The notes beneath the pieces are model-generated. The model did no database searches, was not told the DNA's origin, and saw only the letters and a list, made by a program, of their open reading frames with translations. From JAPKYZ01 sp033763835 (GTDB taxonomy: Bacteria > Acidobacteriota > Terriglobia > Bryobacterales > Bryobacteraceae): a stretch of 64,000 nt of DNA. The translations under genes and the position numbers were made by a program. Location of the stretch: the NCBI GenBank assembly GCA_033763835.1, contig JANRJS010000033.1, positions 62,001 through 126,000 of the forward strand. Reading direction: 5' to 3'. Below are positions 14,358 through 23,843 of this stretch, piece after piece; position 1 is the stretch's first letter, and the number at the start of each line of letters is the position of its first letter.

Positions 14358-16637
14358 ATGCCGCGATTTCTTCCGCTCGCCGCCCGGGTGGTGGCGCTGT
14401 ACGCCCCCGCGGCCTTGGCCGCTTACGCGATGGACTTTCGCCCTCAGCAAATCGGTTCGGGCCTGGGTGTCGTCTACGCCGTCACCGCCGCCGACATGGA
14501 TTTGGACGGCAAGCTCGATATCGTCGCCGTACTGCCGAAATCGGTGGTCTGGTACCGCAACCCGGACTGGCGCGCGCACACCGTTTACTCGAAGCCCGAA
14601 GATAAGGACAACGTTTGTCTCGCGGTCCACGACATCGACGGCGACGGCAAGCTCGATATCGCTCTTGGGGCCTCGTGGCAACCCACCAACACGGCGTCCG
14701 GCGGGACGCTGCAATGGCTGCGCAACACCGGCAAGGACGAGCTTTGGCCGGTCCACGCGATCGCCGAGGAGCCGACGCTGCATCGGATTCGTTGGGGCGA
14801 TGTGGACGGCGACGGAAAAAAGGAACTGGTCGTGGCTCCGCTCCATGGGCGCGGCAACAAGGGCCCGGCCTGGGAAGGCGCCGGCTTGCGTGCGCTGGTG
14901 TTTCGCGTTCCCGCGAATCCCGCCCGCGACCCTTGGCCGATGGAGGTGGCGGATCAAACTCTCCATATCGGCCACAACTTGATCGTCGAAGACTACGACG
15001 GCGACGGCCGCGACGAGATCTGGATCGCCTCGCGCGAGGGAGTTCACGTTCTAAAGCGAGGTCCGGACGGCGCTTGGGCGCGGCACAAGCTGGGCGATGG
15101 AGCGCCGGGCGAGATTAAGCTGGGCCGCGTGAATCGGGGGCGGGTCGTGGCGACCGTCGAGCCCTGGCACGGCAACGGCGTAGTGATTTACGAGGAACCG
15201 CGGCCGCCGCTAACGCCGCAAGGGCCGCCGCCCGATCCGAAGTACCGGGCGCCGCTCGGCACGCTCTGGCCGCACACAATGATCGAGGAGCGGCTGGCGT
15301 CGGGCCACGCTCTAGGATGGGCGGATTTCGACGGCGACGGATCGGACGAATTAGCCGTCGGCTGGCGCGAGAAGAATTTCGGGCTGCGCGTTTACAAACG
15401 TCAACCCGACGGGACGTGGAAGGGCACGCCGGTCGATGAAGGCAAGGACGACACCAAGGGCGGCATGGCGACGGAAGACATCGCCATCGCCGACCTGAAT
15501 GGCGACGGGCGTCCCGACATCATCGCGGGCGGGCGCGCCACTTCGAACGTGCGCATCTATTGGAACGAGTCGAAGCCGCAGTGGAAGCGGCACGTGATCT
15601 CGACGCGGAACGCCACCTACCTCACCGCCGTCGCCACCGACTTCACTGGCGACGGGAAGACGGACATTATCGCCAGCGGCAACGGAACCACGACCTTGTT
15701 CGCCGCGCCCGATTGGAAAGCACAAGTCTTGTTGACCGGCCCGAATTTCATTCACGCCGCCGTTCTCGACGTCAACCGCGACGGCTGTGCGGACTTCGTA
15801 GGCGCGCAGTATTCGCCCGGTTTATTGATTTGGATCGACTGCAAGACCCGCCGGGAGTATGTCATCGACGACGCTAAGGCTGGTGGCGTCGACGGAATCC
15901 ATGGCCTGGCGTTGGGCGACGTAAATGGCGACGGCATTCCCGATCTCGCGGCGAATAGCGCGCAGCCCAAGGGCAAGTTCCCCGAGTCGCTTGCCTGGTT
16001 CGACGGCAAGTCCTGGGACGGCAAGACGCTCGCGCGGCACGTTTTCGCCGAACGCGACGCGCCCGGGCTAAGTCACTATCTCGATATCGGGGATCTCGAC
16101 GGCGACGGCCGCGCCGACATCGCGAGCGCCGCCAAGATTCCTGCGGGCGGAAACTGGTTCGCCTACTGGAAGGGGTCCTCCACCGAGCCCTGGCAAAAAC
16201 GCGTGATCGCCACGAATCAAGAAGGCGCCACCAACGTCGCCATCGCCGACGTGAACGGCGACGGAAAACCCGATCTGTTCTGCACGCGCGGTCACGGCGT
16301 AGGCGCGGTGTGGTACGAGGGCCCGAATTGGACGCCGCACGAAGTCAATGCGTCGTTGACCGGTCCGCACTCGCTTGCCAAGGGCGACATCGACGGCGAC
16401 GGCGACATCGATTTCGCAACCGTCGCCAAGGATAGCTTCGTCGCCGCGTGGTTCGAAAACGACGGGCGAGGCAACTTCCGCACCCACCACATTTACGAAG
16501 ATCAGGCGTCGTACGACATTCGCTTAGTGGACATTAACGGCGACGGCCGGCTGGACCTATTGGTGGCTGGGCAGAATTCGGGCAACGTCGTCTGGTACGA
16601 AAACCTTATTCCCACGCGCACTACTCCTAGGAACTAG
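14358..16637 (+). CDS. Exported FG-GAP/VCBS repeat beta-propeller protein
   Basis: The 759-aa protein has a signal peptide (residues 1-24) followed by about 13 copies of the calcium-binding loop D-x-[DN]-x-DG-x-x-[DE] (for example DMDLDGKLDI, DIDGDGKLDI, DYDGDGRDEI, DFDGDGSDEL, DLNGDGRPDI, DVNGDGIPDL). Each loop begins an FG-GAP blade, so the protein should fold as one or two seven-bladed propellers of the kind found in integrin-like surface proteins and exported lyases. No catalytic motif was recognised. It diverges from the flagellin gene; the 5' ends are only 136 bp apart. Confidence 0.85.
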   Translation: MPRFLPLAARVVALYAPAALAAYAMDFRPQQIGSGLGVVYAVTAADMDLDGKLDIVAVLPKSVVWYRNPDWRAHTVYSKPEDKDNVCLAVHDIDGDGKLDIALGASWQPTNTASGGTLQWLRNTGKDELWPVHAIAEEPTLHRIRWGDVDGDGKKELVVAPLHGRGNKGPAWEGAGLRALVFRVPANPARDPWPMEVADQTLHIGHNLIVEDYDGDGRDEIWIASREGVHVLKRGPDGAWARHKLGDGAPGEIKLGRVNRGRVVATVEPWHGNGVVIYEEPRPPLTPQGPPPDPKYRAPLGTLWPHTMIEERLASGHALGWADFDGDGSDELAVGWREKNFGLRVYKRQPDGTWKGTPVDEGKDDTKGGMATEDIAIADLNGDGRPDIIAGGRATSNVRIYWNESKPQWKRHVISTRNATYLTAVATDFTGDGKTDIIASGNGTTTLFAAPDWKAQVLLTGPNFIHAAVLDVNRDGCADFVGAQYSPGLLIWIDCKTRREYVIDDAKAGGVDGIHGLALGDVNGDGIPDLAANSAQPKGKFPESLAWFDGKSWDGKTLARHVFAERDAPGLSHYLDIGDLDGDGRADIASAAKIPAGGNWFAYWKGSSTEPWQKRVIATNQEGATNVAIADVNGDGKPDLFCTRGHGVGAVWYEGPNWTPHEVNASLTGPHSLAKGDIDGDGDIDFATVAKDSFVAAWFENDGRGNFRTHHIYEDQASYDIRLVDINGDGRLDLLVAGQNSGNVVWYENLIPTRTTPRN

Positions 16638-16696
16638 GGGCGGAATTCGTTCGCCCTCCGGGCAAAGCGCGCCGATATGCCTCTTGCGAGAGCGCG

Positions 16697-17848
16697 ATGC
16701 ACCAGTGCCCGCTGTGTCAAGCCGGAGTGTCTTGTTCGGGGTCGATCCTGGCCTACGCCGCACATCCGCGTCTGGCCGGGCGGCTCGGCGAAGCATTTCA
16801 GCGGATCGGGATTCCCTTTCGCCTGGAAGGCGCCTTGGTCACGGTGAACGCGCCAACTCCGGCCGAGCGGCGCCGGGTGGTCGATGTCATGACTTCCAGC
16901 CTCTCGCCCGTCGAGCGCAAGCTGATCCGCGTCAGCCGGAACCGCCTCTCGCATATCTTCGGCGCGCCCGACCTGGAGATCTATTCCCAGATCGTCGACA
17001 CCGAATGGTTTGAGCGCGCACTTGAGGAAGATCAGTTCACGATGTATTTTCAGCCCATCGTGGACGTGCGGAAGGGCGAATGCTTCGCCTACGAGTGCTT
17101 GATTCGCCTGGAGGGCGACCGCATCTACAACGGCGGGGAGATCGTCAACGCGGCCCTGATGCGCAACGGGATTCTCGAATTCGATACTTACGCGCGCGCC
17201 AAAGCCATTCGCTCCGCGTCGCTGCAGAAGCCGCGGGACTCGAAGCTCTTCATCAACTTTTTTCCCTCGGCTATGTACGACCCGGAGCCGTGCCTGGCCA
17301 CAACGCTTGCCGAACTGGAAGCGTCGGGCATCCCCGGAGCGGACATCGTGTTCGAGATTATCGAGTGCGACCAGCTCACCAACCCGGAGCACACGCGCCG
17401 CATCTGCTCCTATCTCCGCGCCCGTGGCTTCCAGTTCGCCATCGACGACCTGGGTGTAGGCACCAATAGTCTCGACATGATCCTGGCGCTTGAGCCGAAC
17501 TACATCAAGATCGATAAATCGATCGTCTGGGACCTGCACGACTTTCGCAAGCGCGAAACCGTGGAGCAGGCCGTGCGGCTGGCCGCCGAACTCGGCGCGG
17601 GTCTCATCGCGGAAGGCATCGAATCGGCTCAAATGGCCGCCGACGTTCGCGCGATGGGAATTTATCTCATGCAGGGTTACTGCTTCGGGCGCCCGCAACC
17701 GGCGATGCGCGACAACGAAAGCGCCGCCGTGGTTCGCGATCTGTTGCGGCTGTCGGAAGTGATCGGCGAAGGGGTCACTTCTTCGTCTGCGGACGAGCCG
17801 GACGAGGTCCTAGTTTCTTCTCGACGTACTCGCGATATTCCTTCTTGA
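16697..17848 (+). CDS. EAL-domain c-di-GMP phosphodiesterase with N-terminal Cys-rich module
   Basis: The 383-aa protein has a short N-terminal segment starting MHQCPLCQAGVSC (a CxxC that could bind metal). An EAL domain follows (about 110-355). Catalytic positions appear kept: Glu133 in the EAL-equivalent ECL, Asn in LFINFF, Glu in FEIIE, the IDDLG aspartates, Lys in IKIDKS, Glu in AEGIES, and QGYCFGRP. Hydrolysis of c-di-GMP is therefore likely. No membrane segment is evident. A GCCGATAT hexamer-plus (16671-16678) upstream is an exact sigma-D-type -10, but no matching -35 is visible. Its 3' 74 bp overlap the convergent RraA-like gene. Confidence 0.9.
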   Translation: MHQCPLCQAGVSCSGSILAYAAHPRLAGRLGEAFQRIGIPFRLEGALVTVNAPTPAERRRVVDVMTSSLSPVERKLIRVSRNRLSHIFGAPDLEIYSQIVDTEWFERALEEDQFTMYFQPIVDVRKGECFAYECLIRLEGDRIYNGGEIVNAALMRNGILEFDTYARAKAIRSASLQKPRDSKLFINFFPSAMYDPEPCLATTLAELEASGIPGADIVFEIIECDQLTNPEHTRRICSYLRARGFQFAIDDLGVGTNSLDMILALEPNYIKIDKSIVWDLHDFRKRETVEQAVRLAAELGAGLIAEGIESAQMAADVRAMGIYLMQGYCFGRPQPAMRDNESAAVVRDLLRLSEVIGEGVTSSSADEPDEVLVSSRRTRDIPS

Positions 17849-18671
17849 GTTCTTCGAGCCTCGGCGAGCCATACACCTCGATCGACTTGTACTTGCCCGA
17901 CAGAAGCTTTTCCTTGGTCCACTCGTCGTGGACGTGCGTTTCTTCCGCACGCTTCGTCACTTGCTCCACTAAGTGCGGCGGAATGAAGTAAACGCCCTCG
18001 CGGTCGCCGAACGCCACGTCGCCCGGCATCACGGTCGCGTTGCCCACGCGGATCGGAACGTTAAAGCCGGTCATCATCACGTCGCGAATGGCCGACGGAT
18101 GCGCGCCCCGGAAGTACGCCGCCATGTCGAGCGGAAAAATCCCTTCGAGATCGCGAATGCCGCCGTCCACCACCATACCCGCGCCTTTCGAAAGCGCGTA
18201 AATCGCGGTCGCCAGGTTGTCGCCGACGAACGTTCCACCGTCGATCTTGCCGAACAAATCGACTACAATCACGTCGCCCGGCTTTAGTTGATCGATCGCC
18301 CATTGGTGGTGCGGACCGCCCAGCGGATTACGCTGCTTCATCTCCGCGTCGATGTACTCCATCACGTCGGGCCGAACGGGCATGAATTGCGCGGTGACCA
18401 CGCGGCCCACCATCTTCTTGCCCGGGTGCAGAAGCTGCCAATTCCCCTCGTATTGGTTGCGGAATCCCGCGCCCGGCAGCACTCCCCAAATCTCTTCCGA
18501 GCTGAGGCCTTTCACCTTTTCGAGAACGGCGTCCGGAACTTTGGGCCGCCCGTCCTCGAACCGCTCGTAGGGATTCTTCGCGGTGATCCGGATCAGTTGA
18601 TCTTTGGTGAGCGTGAATAGCTGCGCGGAAGCGAGCGGCGCGAACGCCGCCAGCGCAAAGGCGAGGCGCAT
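17775..18671 (-). CDS. Exported RraA-like / HMG-aldolase family protein
   Basis: Start placed at the ATG at 18671, which has AAGGAG at a good spacing and opens a signal peptide (MRLAFALAAFAPLASAQ); a longer reading into pgk lacks support. The 298-aa product carries the RraA-like fold, with DVIVVDLFGKIDGGTFVGDN, the signature GGIRDLEGI, and IRVGNATVMPGDVAFGDREG. Family members are divalent-metal aldolases for 4-hydroxy-4-methyl-2-oxoglutarate-type acids or RNase E inhibitors. Export with a signal peptide is unusual for the fold and argues for a catabolic lyase or lactonase-like role; the substrate is unknown. It follows pgk by 10 bp. Confidence 0.78.
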   Translation of the reverse strand: MRLAFALAAFAPLASAQLFTLTKDQLIRITAKNPYERFEDGRPKVPDAVLEKVKGLSSEEIWGVLPGAGFRNQYEGNWQLLHPGKKMVGRVVTAQFMPVRPDVMEYIDAEMKQRNPLGGPHHQWAIDQLKPGDVIVVDLFGKIDGGTFVGDNLATAIYALSKGAGMVVDGGIRDLEGIFPLDMAAYFRGAHPSAIRDVMMTGFNVPIRVGNATVMPGDVAFGDREGVYFIPPHLVEQVTKRAEETHVHDEWTKEKLLSGKYKSIEVYGSPRLEELKKEYREYVEKKLGPRPARPQTKK

Positions 18672-18681
18672 GGAAAGCTCC

Positions 18682-19851
18682 TTACTTGGAAGTGAGCGCG
18701 GCCACTCCGGGCAATTCCGTGCCGCCCAGAAATTCGAGCGACGCGCCACCGCCGGTCGAGATATGCGTGATCTTATCAGCGACGCCGGCGGACTTGATCG
18801 CCTTTTCGGAATCGCCTCCGCCCACCACGCTCACCGCGCCCGACTCGGCGACGGCCTTGGCGAGCGACACCGTTCCCGTGTCCCAGGGCGGCATCTCGAA
18901 CACGCCCATCGGCCCGTTCCAGATAATCGTTTTCGCGGTCTTGAGAATTTCGGCGTAAGCGGCGATCGTCGCCGGGCCGATATCGACGCCCTCTTTGTCG
19001 GCGGGAATCGCGGTAGTTGGCTCCGAAGCCGCGCCCTGTTTGAATTCGGCCGTGACCACGGTATCGACGGGTAGCCTTAACTTCGCCCCGGCGCGCGCGA
19101 TCAGATCTTTCGCGAGATCGATCTTGTCTTTCTCGACGCGCGATTTGCCCGTCGGCCGCCCTTGCGCCGCGAAGAACGTGTAAGCCATCGCGCCGCCGAT
19201 CAGCAGCGTATCGACGACGTTCAGCAGATTCTCGATCACTTCGATCTTGTCCGACACCTTCGCGCCGCCGAGCAGCGCGACGCACGGGCGGTCTGGATTC
19301 GAGATCGCCTTACCGAGGTATTGCAGCTCCTTATCCATCAGCAAGCCCGCCGCCGCCTGCGGCATGAACTGGATCATGCCCACGGTGGAAGCGTGCGCGC
19401 GATGCGCCGTTCCAAACGCGTCGTTGACATACACCTCGCCGAGCTTCGCGAGCTTCTTTGCAAACTCCGCGTCGTTCGCCTCTTCTTCCGCGTGGAAGCG
19501 CAGATTCTCGAGCAAGAGAACTTCGCCCGGAGCGGGAAGTATCGCTTCCACTTCCGGTCCAACGCAATCGGACGCGAACTTTACCGGCTTCTTGAGTAAC
19601 TCTTCCAACTTGACGGCCACCGGCTTAAGCGAGAGCTCGGGGACGGCCTTTCCATCGGGCCGGCCGAGGTGACTCGCGAGCACCACCCCCGCGCCCTGTT
19701 CGAGCGCGTACTGAATCGAAGGCAGCGACGCCTTGATCCGCTTGTCGCTGCTGATCTGCGTGGTGCCGACGACGAACGGGACGTTGAAGTCGACCCGCAT
19801 GAAGACGCGCTTGCCGCGCAGATCGAGATCGCGAATGGAGAGTTTGGCCAT
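18682..19851 (-). CDS. pgk: Phosphoglycerate kinase
   Basis: The 389-aa enzyme has the family's N-terminal substrate loop (MRVDFNVPF), the SHLGRPDG motif, LLLENLRFHAEEEAND, the hinge-region LLGGAKVSDKIEVIENLL, the nucleotide-binding WNGPMGVFEMPPW, and the C-terminal GGGDSEKAI. It transfers phosphate from 1,3-bisphosphoglycerate to ADP in glycolysis. Length is standard. It lies 25 bp after the sugar kinase gene on the same strand; gap is not nearby. Confidence 0.97.
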   Translation of the reverse strand: MAKLSIRDLDLRGKRVFMRVDFNVPFVVGTTQISSDKRIKASLPSIQYALEQGAGVVLASHLGRPDGKAVPELSLKPVAVKLEELLKKPVKFASDCVGPEVEAILPAPGEVLLLENLRFHAEEEANDAEFAKKLAKLGEVYVNDAFGTAHRAHASTVGMIQFMPQAAAGLLMDKELQYLGKAISNPDRPCVALLGGAKVSDKIEVIENLLNVVDTLLIGGAMAYTFFAAQGRPTGKSRVEKDKIDLAKDLIARAGAKLRLPVDTVVTAEFKQGAASEPTTAIPADKEGVDIGPATIAAYAEILKTAKTIIWNGPMGVFEMPPWDTGTVSLAKAVAESGAVSVVGGGDSEKAIKSAGVADKITHISTGGGASLEFLGGTELPGVAALTSK

Positions 19852-19876
19852 GAATTTTCGATTTTACCGTGCGCGT

Positions 19877-20803
19877 CTATTTCGACAGTTCCGGCACGCC
19901 GGTAAGCGCGACGTTCAGCCCCGCCAATCGGTACGCCTCGAGCAACGCTCCGGCAGCGGGCGGATACTCGGGCGGGGCGCAGATGTTGCCGTCCTCGAGC
20001 TCGACGATCAGGCGATAGCGTTCGCGTAGAAGATCGCTCTGAAACACTCCGCCGATCCAAGCGACTCGCGCGGATTCGCCAGGCTCGAACAGCATGCCGC
20101 GCACAGCCGACGTATATCCGGCCAGTTGCTGCGCCGCCGCGTGGATGAGATCGCCCGCAACCCGGTCGCCGTTCGCCGCTTCGCGATCCACCAAGCGCGA
20201 CAAAGCCGCGATCCGCGGCCGCGGCCAGTCGCTGGTGTAGAAGCGGTGCAGCAGGTCGTTGACGTTCGCCGCGCCGGTTTCGTCGAGCAGGGCTTGCGTC
20301 AGCGACGTGCGTGGCCCCCAACCCTCCTCCTCGCGCAGCGCTGCGCGCAGAGCCTGCCGCGCCAAGTCGAACCCGCCGCCCTCGTCGCCGAATACGTAAC
20401 CCCAGCCGCCCGCGCGCGCCGTCCGGCCGCCTCGCCCGCGCCCGAACGCGATCGACCCCGTACCGCCGATCGTAATAATGCCCGGTTCCCCCGCCGTCGC
20501 TCCGGTGAGCGCGATGCGCGCGTCGTTCGTCGAAAAGACCTGTGCGCCCGGAAACATTTCTTCGAGCAGTTGTTCTTTGTCCGCCGGGCCGCCCGAAAAT
20601 CCGCCGCACACGGACCGGAATCGCAGACCCTCGCCGCCCGCCGACGCCAAGCATCCGGAGATCGCACTCACGAATTTCTCGCGCCCGCCTGGACCCTTCA
20701 CGTGATTGCAAGGACCGCCGCGCCCGTAGCCCGTCACCCGGCCGGTCTCGTCGCCGATCAACGCGGTAGTGGAAGATTGCCCGCCGTCGATACCCAGGAA
20801 CAT
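19877..20803 (-). CDS. BadF/BadG-type N-acetylglucosamine kinase-like ATPase
   Basis: Start set at the ATG at 20803, two bases after the stop of the upstream gene, because FLGIDGGQSSTTALI is the first phosphate-binding motif of the actin-like ATPase fold. The second, TIGGTGSIAFGRG, and GGWGYVFGDEGGGFDLARQA follow. The 308-aa size fits eukaryote-type N-acetylglucosamine kinases and the BadF/BcrA family. A role in amino-sugar salvage is likely but inferred from family alone. Close spacing on both sides suggests cotranscription with the GT-C gene upstream and possibly pgk. Confidence 0.82.
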   Translation of the reverse strand: MFLGIDGGQSSTTALIGDETGRVTGYGRGGPCNHVKGPGGREKFVSAISGCLASAGGEGLRFRSVCGGFSGGPADKEQLLEEMFPGAQVFSTNDARIALTGATAGEPGIITIGGTGSIAFGRGRGGRTARAGGWGYVFGDEGGGFDLARQALRAALREEEGWGPRTSLTQALLDETGAANVNDLLHRFYTSDWPRPRIAALSRLVDREAANGDRVAGDLIHAAAQQLAGYTSAVRGMLFEPGESARVAWIGGVFQSDLLRERYRLIVELEDGNICAPPEYPPAAGALLEAYRLAGLNVALTGVPELSK

Positions 20804-20805
20804 GT

Positions 20806-22809
20806 TCAGTCGATCCGGAACAATTTCACCGTACCCCGTTCCGCCAGTTCGGTGATGCCCCATTCGGCACGATGCGCCAGAAAGTCTCTGTAACCGATAT
20901 CGGGCGCGTCCACCACGAAGTAACGATAGCCCCAACCTCTCACCGTCTTCGCCGCTCGCCGCCGCAGGTTATCGGGGGGTGGAATCTCCGATTGCGCGCG
21001 CCTTCCGCCTTCAACGAGCAAACGCGCTCGCCCTTGATCGCGCGTCGAAAAGAGCGCCACCCGATCCACGTCGCGGTCATATTCGATCTCGATCCATTGA
21101 CCGCGCACCAGCGGCCAACCGCACAGCCATCGTGTCAAAGGGTTCCCGTCGAACGCGTCGCCGGTGAAGTAGTTGTAGTGCGATGCGCGAACCACGCGTG
21201 GCTTCGGTTCGATTTCGGAAACGCTCCAGCGATCCGGTCCGCCGATCTCGTCCTGCCGCACGCGCACCACCCGCCGCGCGGGCGATAGCGAGAACTCCAC
21301 CTTTAGGGTCGGCTGAAAGCCGCTGTCGACCACCGCCGCGAATACGTCGCGCACTCGATAGCCATGCGCCGAGTAGGGTCCTGTGAGGATGCGGCGCGTC
21401 GTGTAGGCCTCGGGAATTGGCGTAAAGGCGAACACCCGCTCGCCCGCCGGTACGAATGTCTCGACCATCCGCGCCGTACGATACTCCGCGCGCTTATGGT
21501 TGAGGTAGCCGTCCTCCGGCTCTTTGCGCGTCACGGCCCGCATCGGCGGAATCCCTTCGAGAAACCACGTATACCGCCATGCGTAGGACTTCAAGACCCC
21601 CGGCCACGACAGCAGCAGATGCACCACCAGAACCGCGGTCCCGAGCCACGTCCACCGGCACAGTCGTTTCGCCATGCCGATCGCTACGAACGGCAGCGCC
21701 GGAATTAGAAATCGCGTACCGACGTTGAGCGGATATGTCAGCGCGGGCCAAATCCACATCCATTCGCCCCAGGCCAGCGGCGCGAGCAAGAACATGGGTC
21801 CGAAGAATCCGCCAATGGTCTCGCCGCGGACCGTGATGTTCCACGCCCAATCGCGCAGGCCCTGCAAGCCGTAGTGCGACATCCATTCGGAATACTCGCG
21901 CTCGAAGGCCACTGTCACATGCGGGTTGTCGAAGATCGAGTTCGCAAACGGTGCAACCGGATTACCGAGCGTTATCCAGTTCTTCAAGACCCACGGCAGG
22001 ATGAACAAGCTCGCGAACGCCGCAATACGAAGCGCGTCCGCGCGGCGTTTCCAGATCGCGTAGACCAGCGCCAACCCGGCCGTGTACTTCGCCGCGAACG
22101 CGAACCCCGCAAGCGTGCCAATCGCGGCCGGACGCTCGCCGCGCTCGACGAGTAAATACAGAGCGAACCAAATCGCCGCCACCGCTACGTCGACGTACGC
22201 GCTAATGCCGTCGATACCGACGATCGGACTCGCGTACACGAGCAGCGCCGCCACCGTTCCTACGCGTCCTGGAAATCGATGCGCCATCATCAGGGCCAGC
22301 GAGACCAAGTACGTGAAATGCACCATCGCCGCCGCCGAATGCCGTCCGAAAGAGAACGCGTGCAGAAATAGCATCTCGATACCCTGCGACAAACCGGCGT
22401 ACATGTTTTCGGGAACGGCCATGACGCGATGCTCGCGGTAGTAGCGCGCGACAAGTCCCAAGTGATACGCCATACCGTCGGGCGACATCTCGGGCGCGAG
22501 CGCGTTCATCAGGTAGAGAAACGTGAACGGCGCGAATCCAATCCAAAACGGGCGCTCCCCGTGTATGGGGTCCAGGTTTCGCCAAGATCGCTTCCGGATC
22601 GCGAGTCCGATGGCAAGAAGAGAGAGAGCGAGAAACGTTCCCTTGAAAACGAACCCCGCGGCGCCCAAAAGAAACACCACCAGACTCAATACCGGTGCGC
22701 CGAGTACGAACGCGAGGGGCAATGTCACGCGCAACCCGAACAACGTGCCGCAAGCAACCGAAGCCGACGCGGTCAGCAGCCAGCCCAAGACGATATAGAC
22801 GAGCGTCAC
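20806..22809 (-). CDS. GT-C-type membrane glycosyltransferase-like protein
   Basis: The 667-aa protein has about ten hydrophobic segments in residues 1-420. The loop after the second or third helix contains APEMSPDGMAYHLGLVARYY, where an acidic residue follows the pattern of PMT/ArnT-like enzymes that use polyprenyl-phosphate sugars. A soluble C-terminal domain (about 430-667) is predicted in the periplasm. No close family could be named. It is likely a lipid-linked sugar transferase acting on an envelope glycan. It is followed 2 nt later by a sugar kinase gene. Confidence 0.65.
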   Translation of the reverse strand: MTLVYIVLGWLLTASASVACGTLFGLRVTLPLAFVLGAPVLSLVVFLLGAAGFVFKGTFLALSLLAIGLAIRKRSWRNLDPIHGERPFWIGFAPFTFLYLMNALAPEMSPDGMAYHLGLVARYYREHRVMAVPENMYAGLSQGIEMLFLHAFSFGRHSAAAMVHFTYLVSLALMMAHRFPGRVGTVAALLVYASPIVGIDGISAYVDVAVAAIWFALYLLVERGERPAAIGTLAGFAFAAKYTAGLALVYAIWKRRADALRIAAFASLFILPWVLKNWITLGNPVAPFANSIFDNPHVTVAFEREYSEWMSHYGLQGLRDWAWNITVRGETIGGFFGPMFLLAPLAWGEWMWIWPALTYPLNVGTRFLIPALPFVAIGMAKRLCRWTWLGTAVLVVHLLLSWPGVLKSYAWRYTWFLEGIPPMRAVTRKEPEDGYLNHKRAEYRTARMVETFVPAGERVFAFTPIPEAYTTRRILTGPYSAHGYRVRDVFAAVVDSGFQPTLKVEFSLSPARRVVRVRQDEIGGPDRWSVSEIEPKPRVVRASHYNYFTGDAFDGNPLTRWLCGWPLVRGQWIEIEYDRDVDRVALFSTRDQGRARLLVEGGRRAQSEIPPPDNLRRRAAKTVRGWGYRYFVVDAPDIGYRDFLAHRAEWGITELAERGTVKLFRID

Positions 22810-22821
22810 GGTGTCTTGTAA

Positions 22822-23187
22822 CTAGCGCAGCGCGGCGCGCTTAACGAGGACCGGCGAGTCCGATTCGATTTCGATCAGCGCCGCCGTATCCGGCACGAAG
22901 GTTCCCGCCGGGATCGCCGCCGACACCGGGCACGCGCCGTCGTGCACGCGCCGGGCGTTGACGTAGACGCGAACGTCGCCGGCGCAATCGACGACGATCT
23001 TTGTGGCGCTCGGCGAATGCAGGCGAATTTGGTGTTTCTCGGCCGTCTTGTTCCACTCGACTGCGACCGGAACATCTTTCGGATCGGGTCCGTCGAACGG
23101 TTTGCGTTCGCCTTCGGGCATCCAGGTGTTGGGATGATTCACGCACCCGGCGAGCGCCGCACAAGCCAACAGAATCGCGGCTCTCAC
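22822..23187 (-). CDS. Small lipoprotein of unknown function
   Basis: Start set at the GTG at 23187, which overlaps the nth stop as GTGA and opens a lipoprotein leader (RAAILLACAALAGC, lipobox LAGC). The 121-aa product then has a small beta-rich domain with a disulfide-capable Cys pair (VVDCAGDVRVYVNARRVHDG, then ACPVS). No family recognised. Translational coupling to nth is seen; any functional link is doubtful. Confidence 0.7.
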   Translation of the reverse strand: MRAAILLACAALAGCVNHPNTWMPEGERKPFDGPDPKDVPVAVEWNKTAEKHQIRLHSPSATKIVVDCAGDVRVYVNARRVHDGACPVSAAIPAGTFVPDTAALIEIESDSPVLVKRAALR

Positions 23188-23843
23188 GCCGTGCGGTCCT
23201 TCGAGTAGCAAAGATCGCTCATGGGGCACTCGGCGCATTTGGGCGATCGCGCGACGCAGATGCCGCGTCCGAAATGAATCACCTGGTGCGAGAACGAAAT
23301 CCAGCGATCTTGCGGAACGGCCTTCATCAGGTCGCGTTCGATTTTCACCGGATCCGTTTCCTTCGTCAGATCGAGCCGTTGCGATATGCGCGACACGTGC
23401 GTGTCCACAACAACCCCGCTCGCGATCCCGAACGCCGTGCCGAGCACCACGTTCGCCGTCTTGCGCGCCGCGCCCGGCACGGTAAGCAGTTTGTCGATCT
23501 CGCGTGGAATCTCGCCGCCGAACTCGCCCAACACCTTTTTAGCCGCGCCAATTACCGACTTCGCCTTGTTATTGAAAAATCCGGTCGAGTGAATGTCCTT
23601 CGCCAGTTCCGCTTGGCTCACATTCGCGAAATCGGCGATGGTGGGGTACTTCGCAAACAATCCCGGCGTTACTTTGTTAACGCGCTCGTCGGTACACTGA
23701 GCCGAGAGAATGGTGGCCACAAGCAGTTCCCACGCGTTCGAATGGTGCAGCGCGCACGTGACGTTGGGATACCGGTCGTCGAGCCTGTCGAGGATGGTTT
23801 GAACCCGGGCCTTGCGATCGGCGGCGGTCTTTGGTCGGGGCAA
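23184..23843 (-). CDS. nth: Endonuclease III
   Basis: The 219-aa DNA glycosylase/AP lyase starts at a TTG (23843), the only start after the in-frame stop upstream. It has the helix-hairpin-helix VPGAARKTANVV with catalytic Lys128, the catalytic Asp147 in VVDTHVSR, and a C-terminal 4Fe-4S loop with Cys196-x6-Cys203-x2-Cys206-x5-Cys212. It removes oxidised pyrimidines. The second hairpin glycine of the usual LPGVGRKTA is Ala here. Its stop overlaps the lipoprotein gene by 4 nt. Confidence 0.95.
   Translation of the reverse strand: MPRPKTAADRKARVQTILDRLDDRYPNVTCALHHSNAWELLVATILSAQCTDERVNKVTPGLFAKYPTIADFANVSQAELAKDIHSTGFFNNKAKSVIGAAKKVLGEFGGEIPREIDKLLTVPGAARKTANVVLGTAFGIASGVVVDTHVSRISQRLDLTKETDPVKIERDLMKAVPQDRWISFSHQVIHFGRGICVARSPKCAECPMSDLCYSKDRTA

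Noticed and set aside
16652..16678. Sigma-28 promoter for the EAL gene
   Set aside because: The -10 (GCCGATAT) is exact but the -35 position shows no match, so I do not list it as a feature.
23001..23798. Long open frame leading into the TMTC-like gene
   Set aside because: It runs antisense through nth and the lipoprotein gene and lacks family similarity; only the 3' part is coding.
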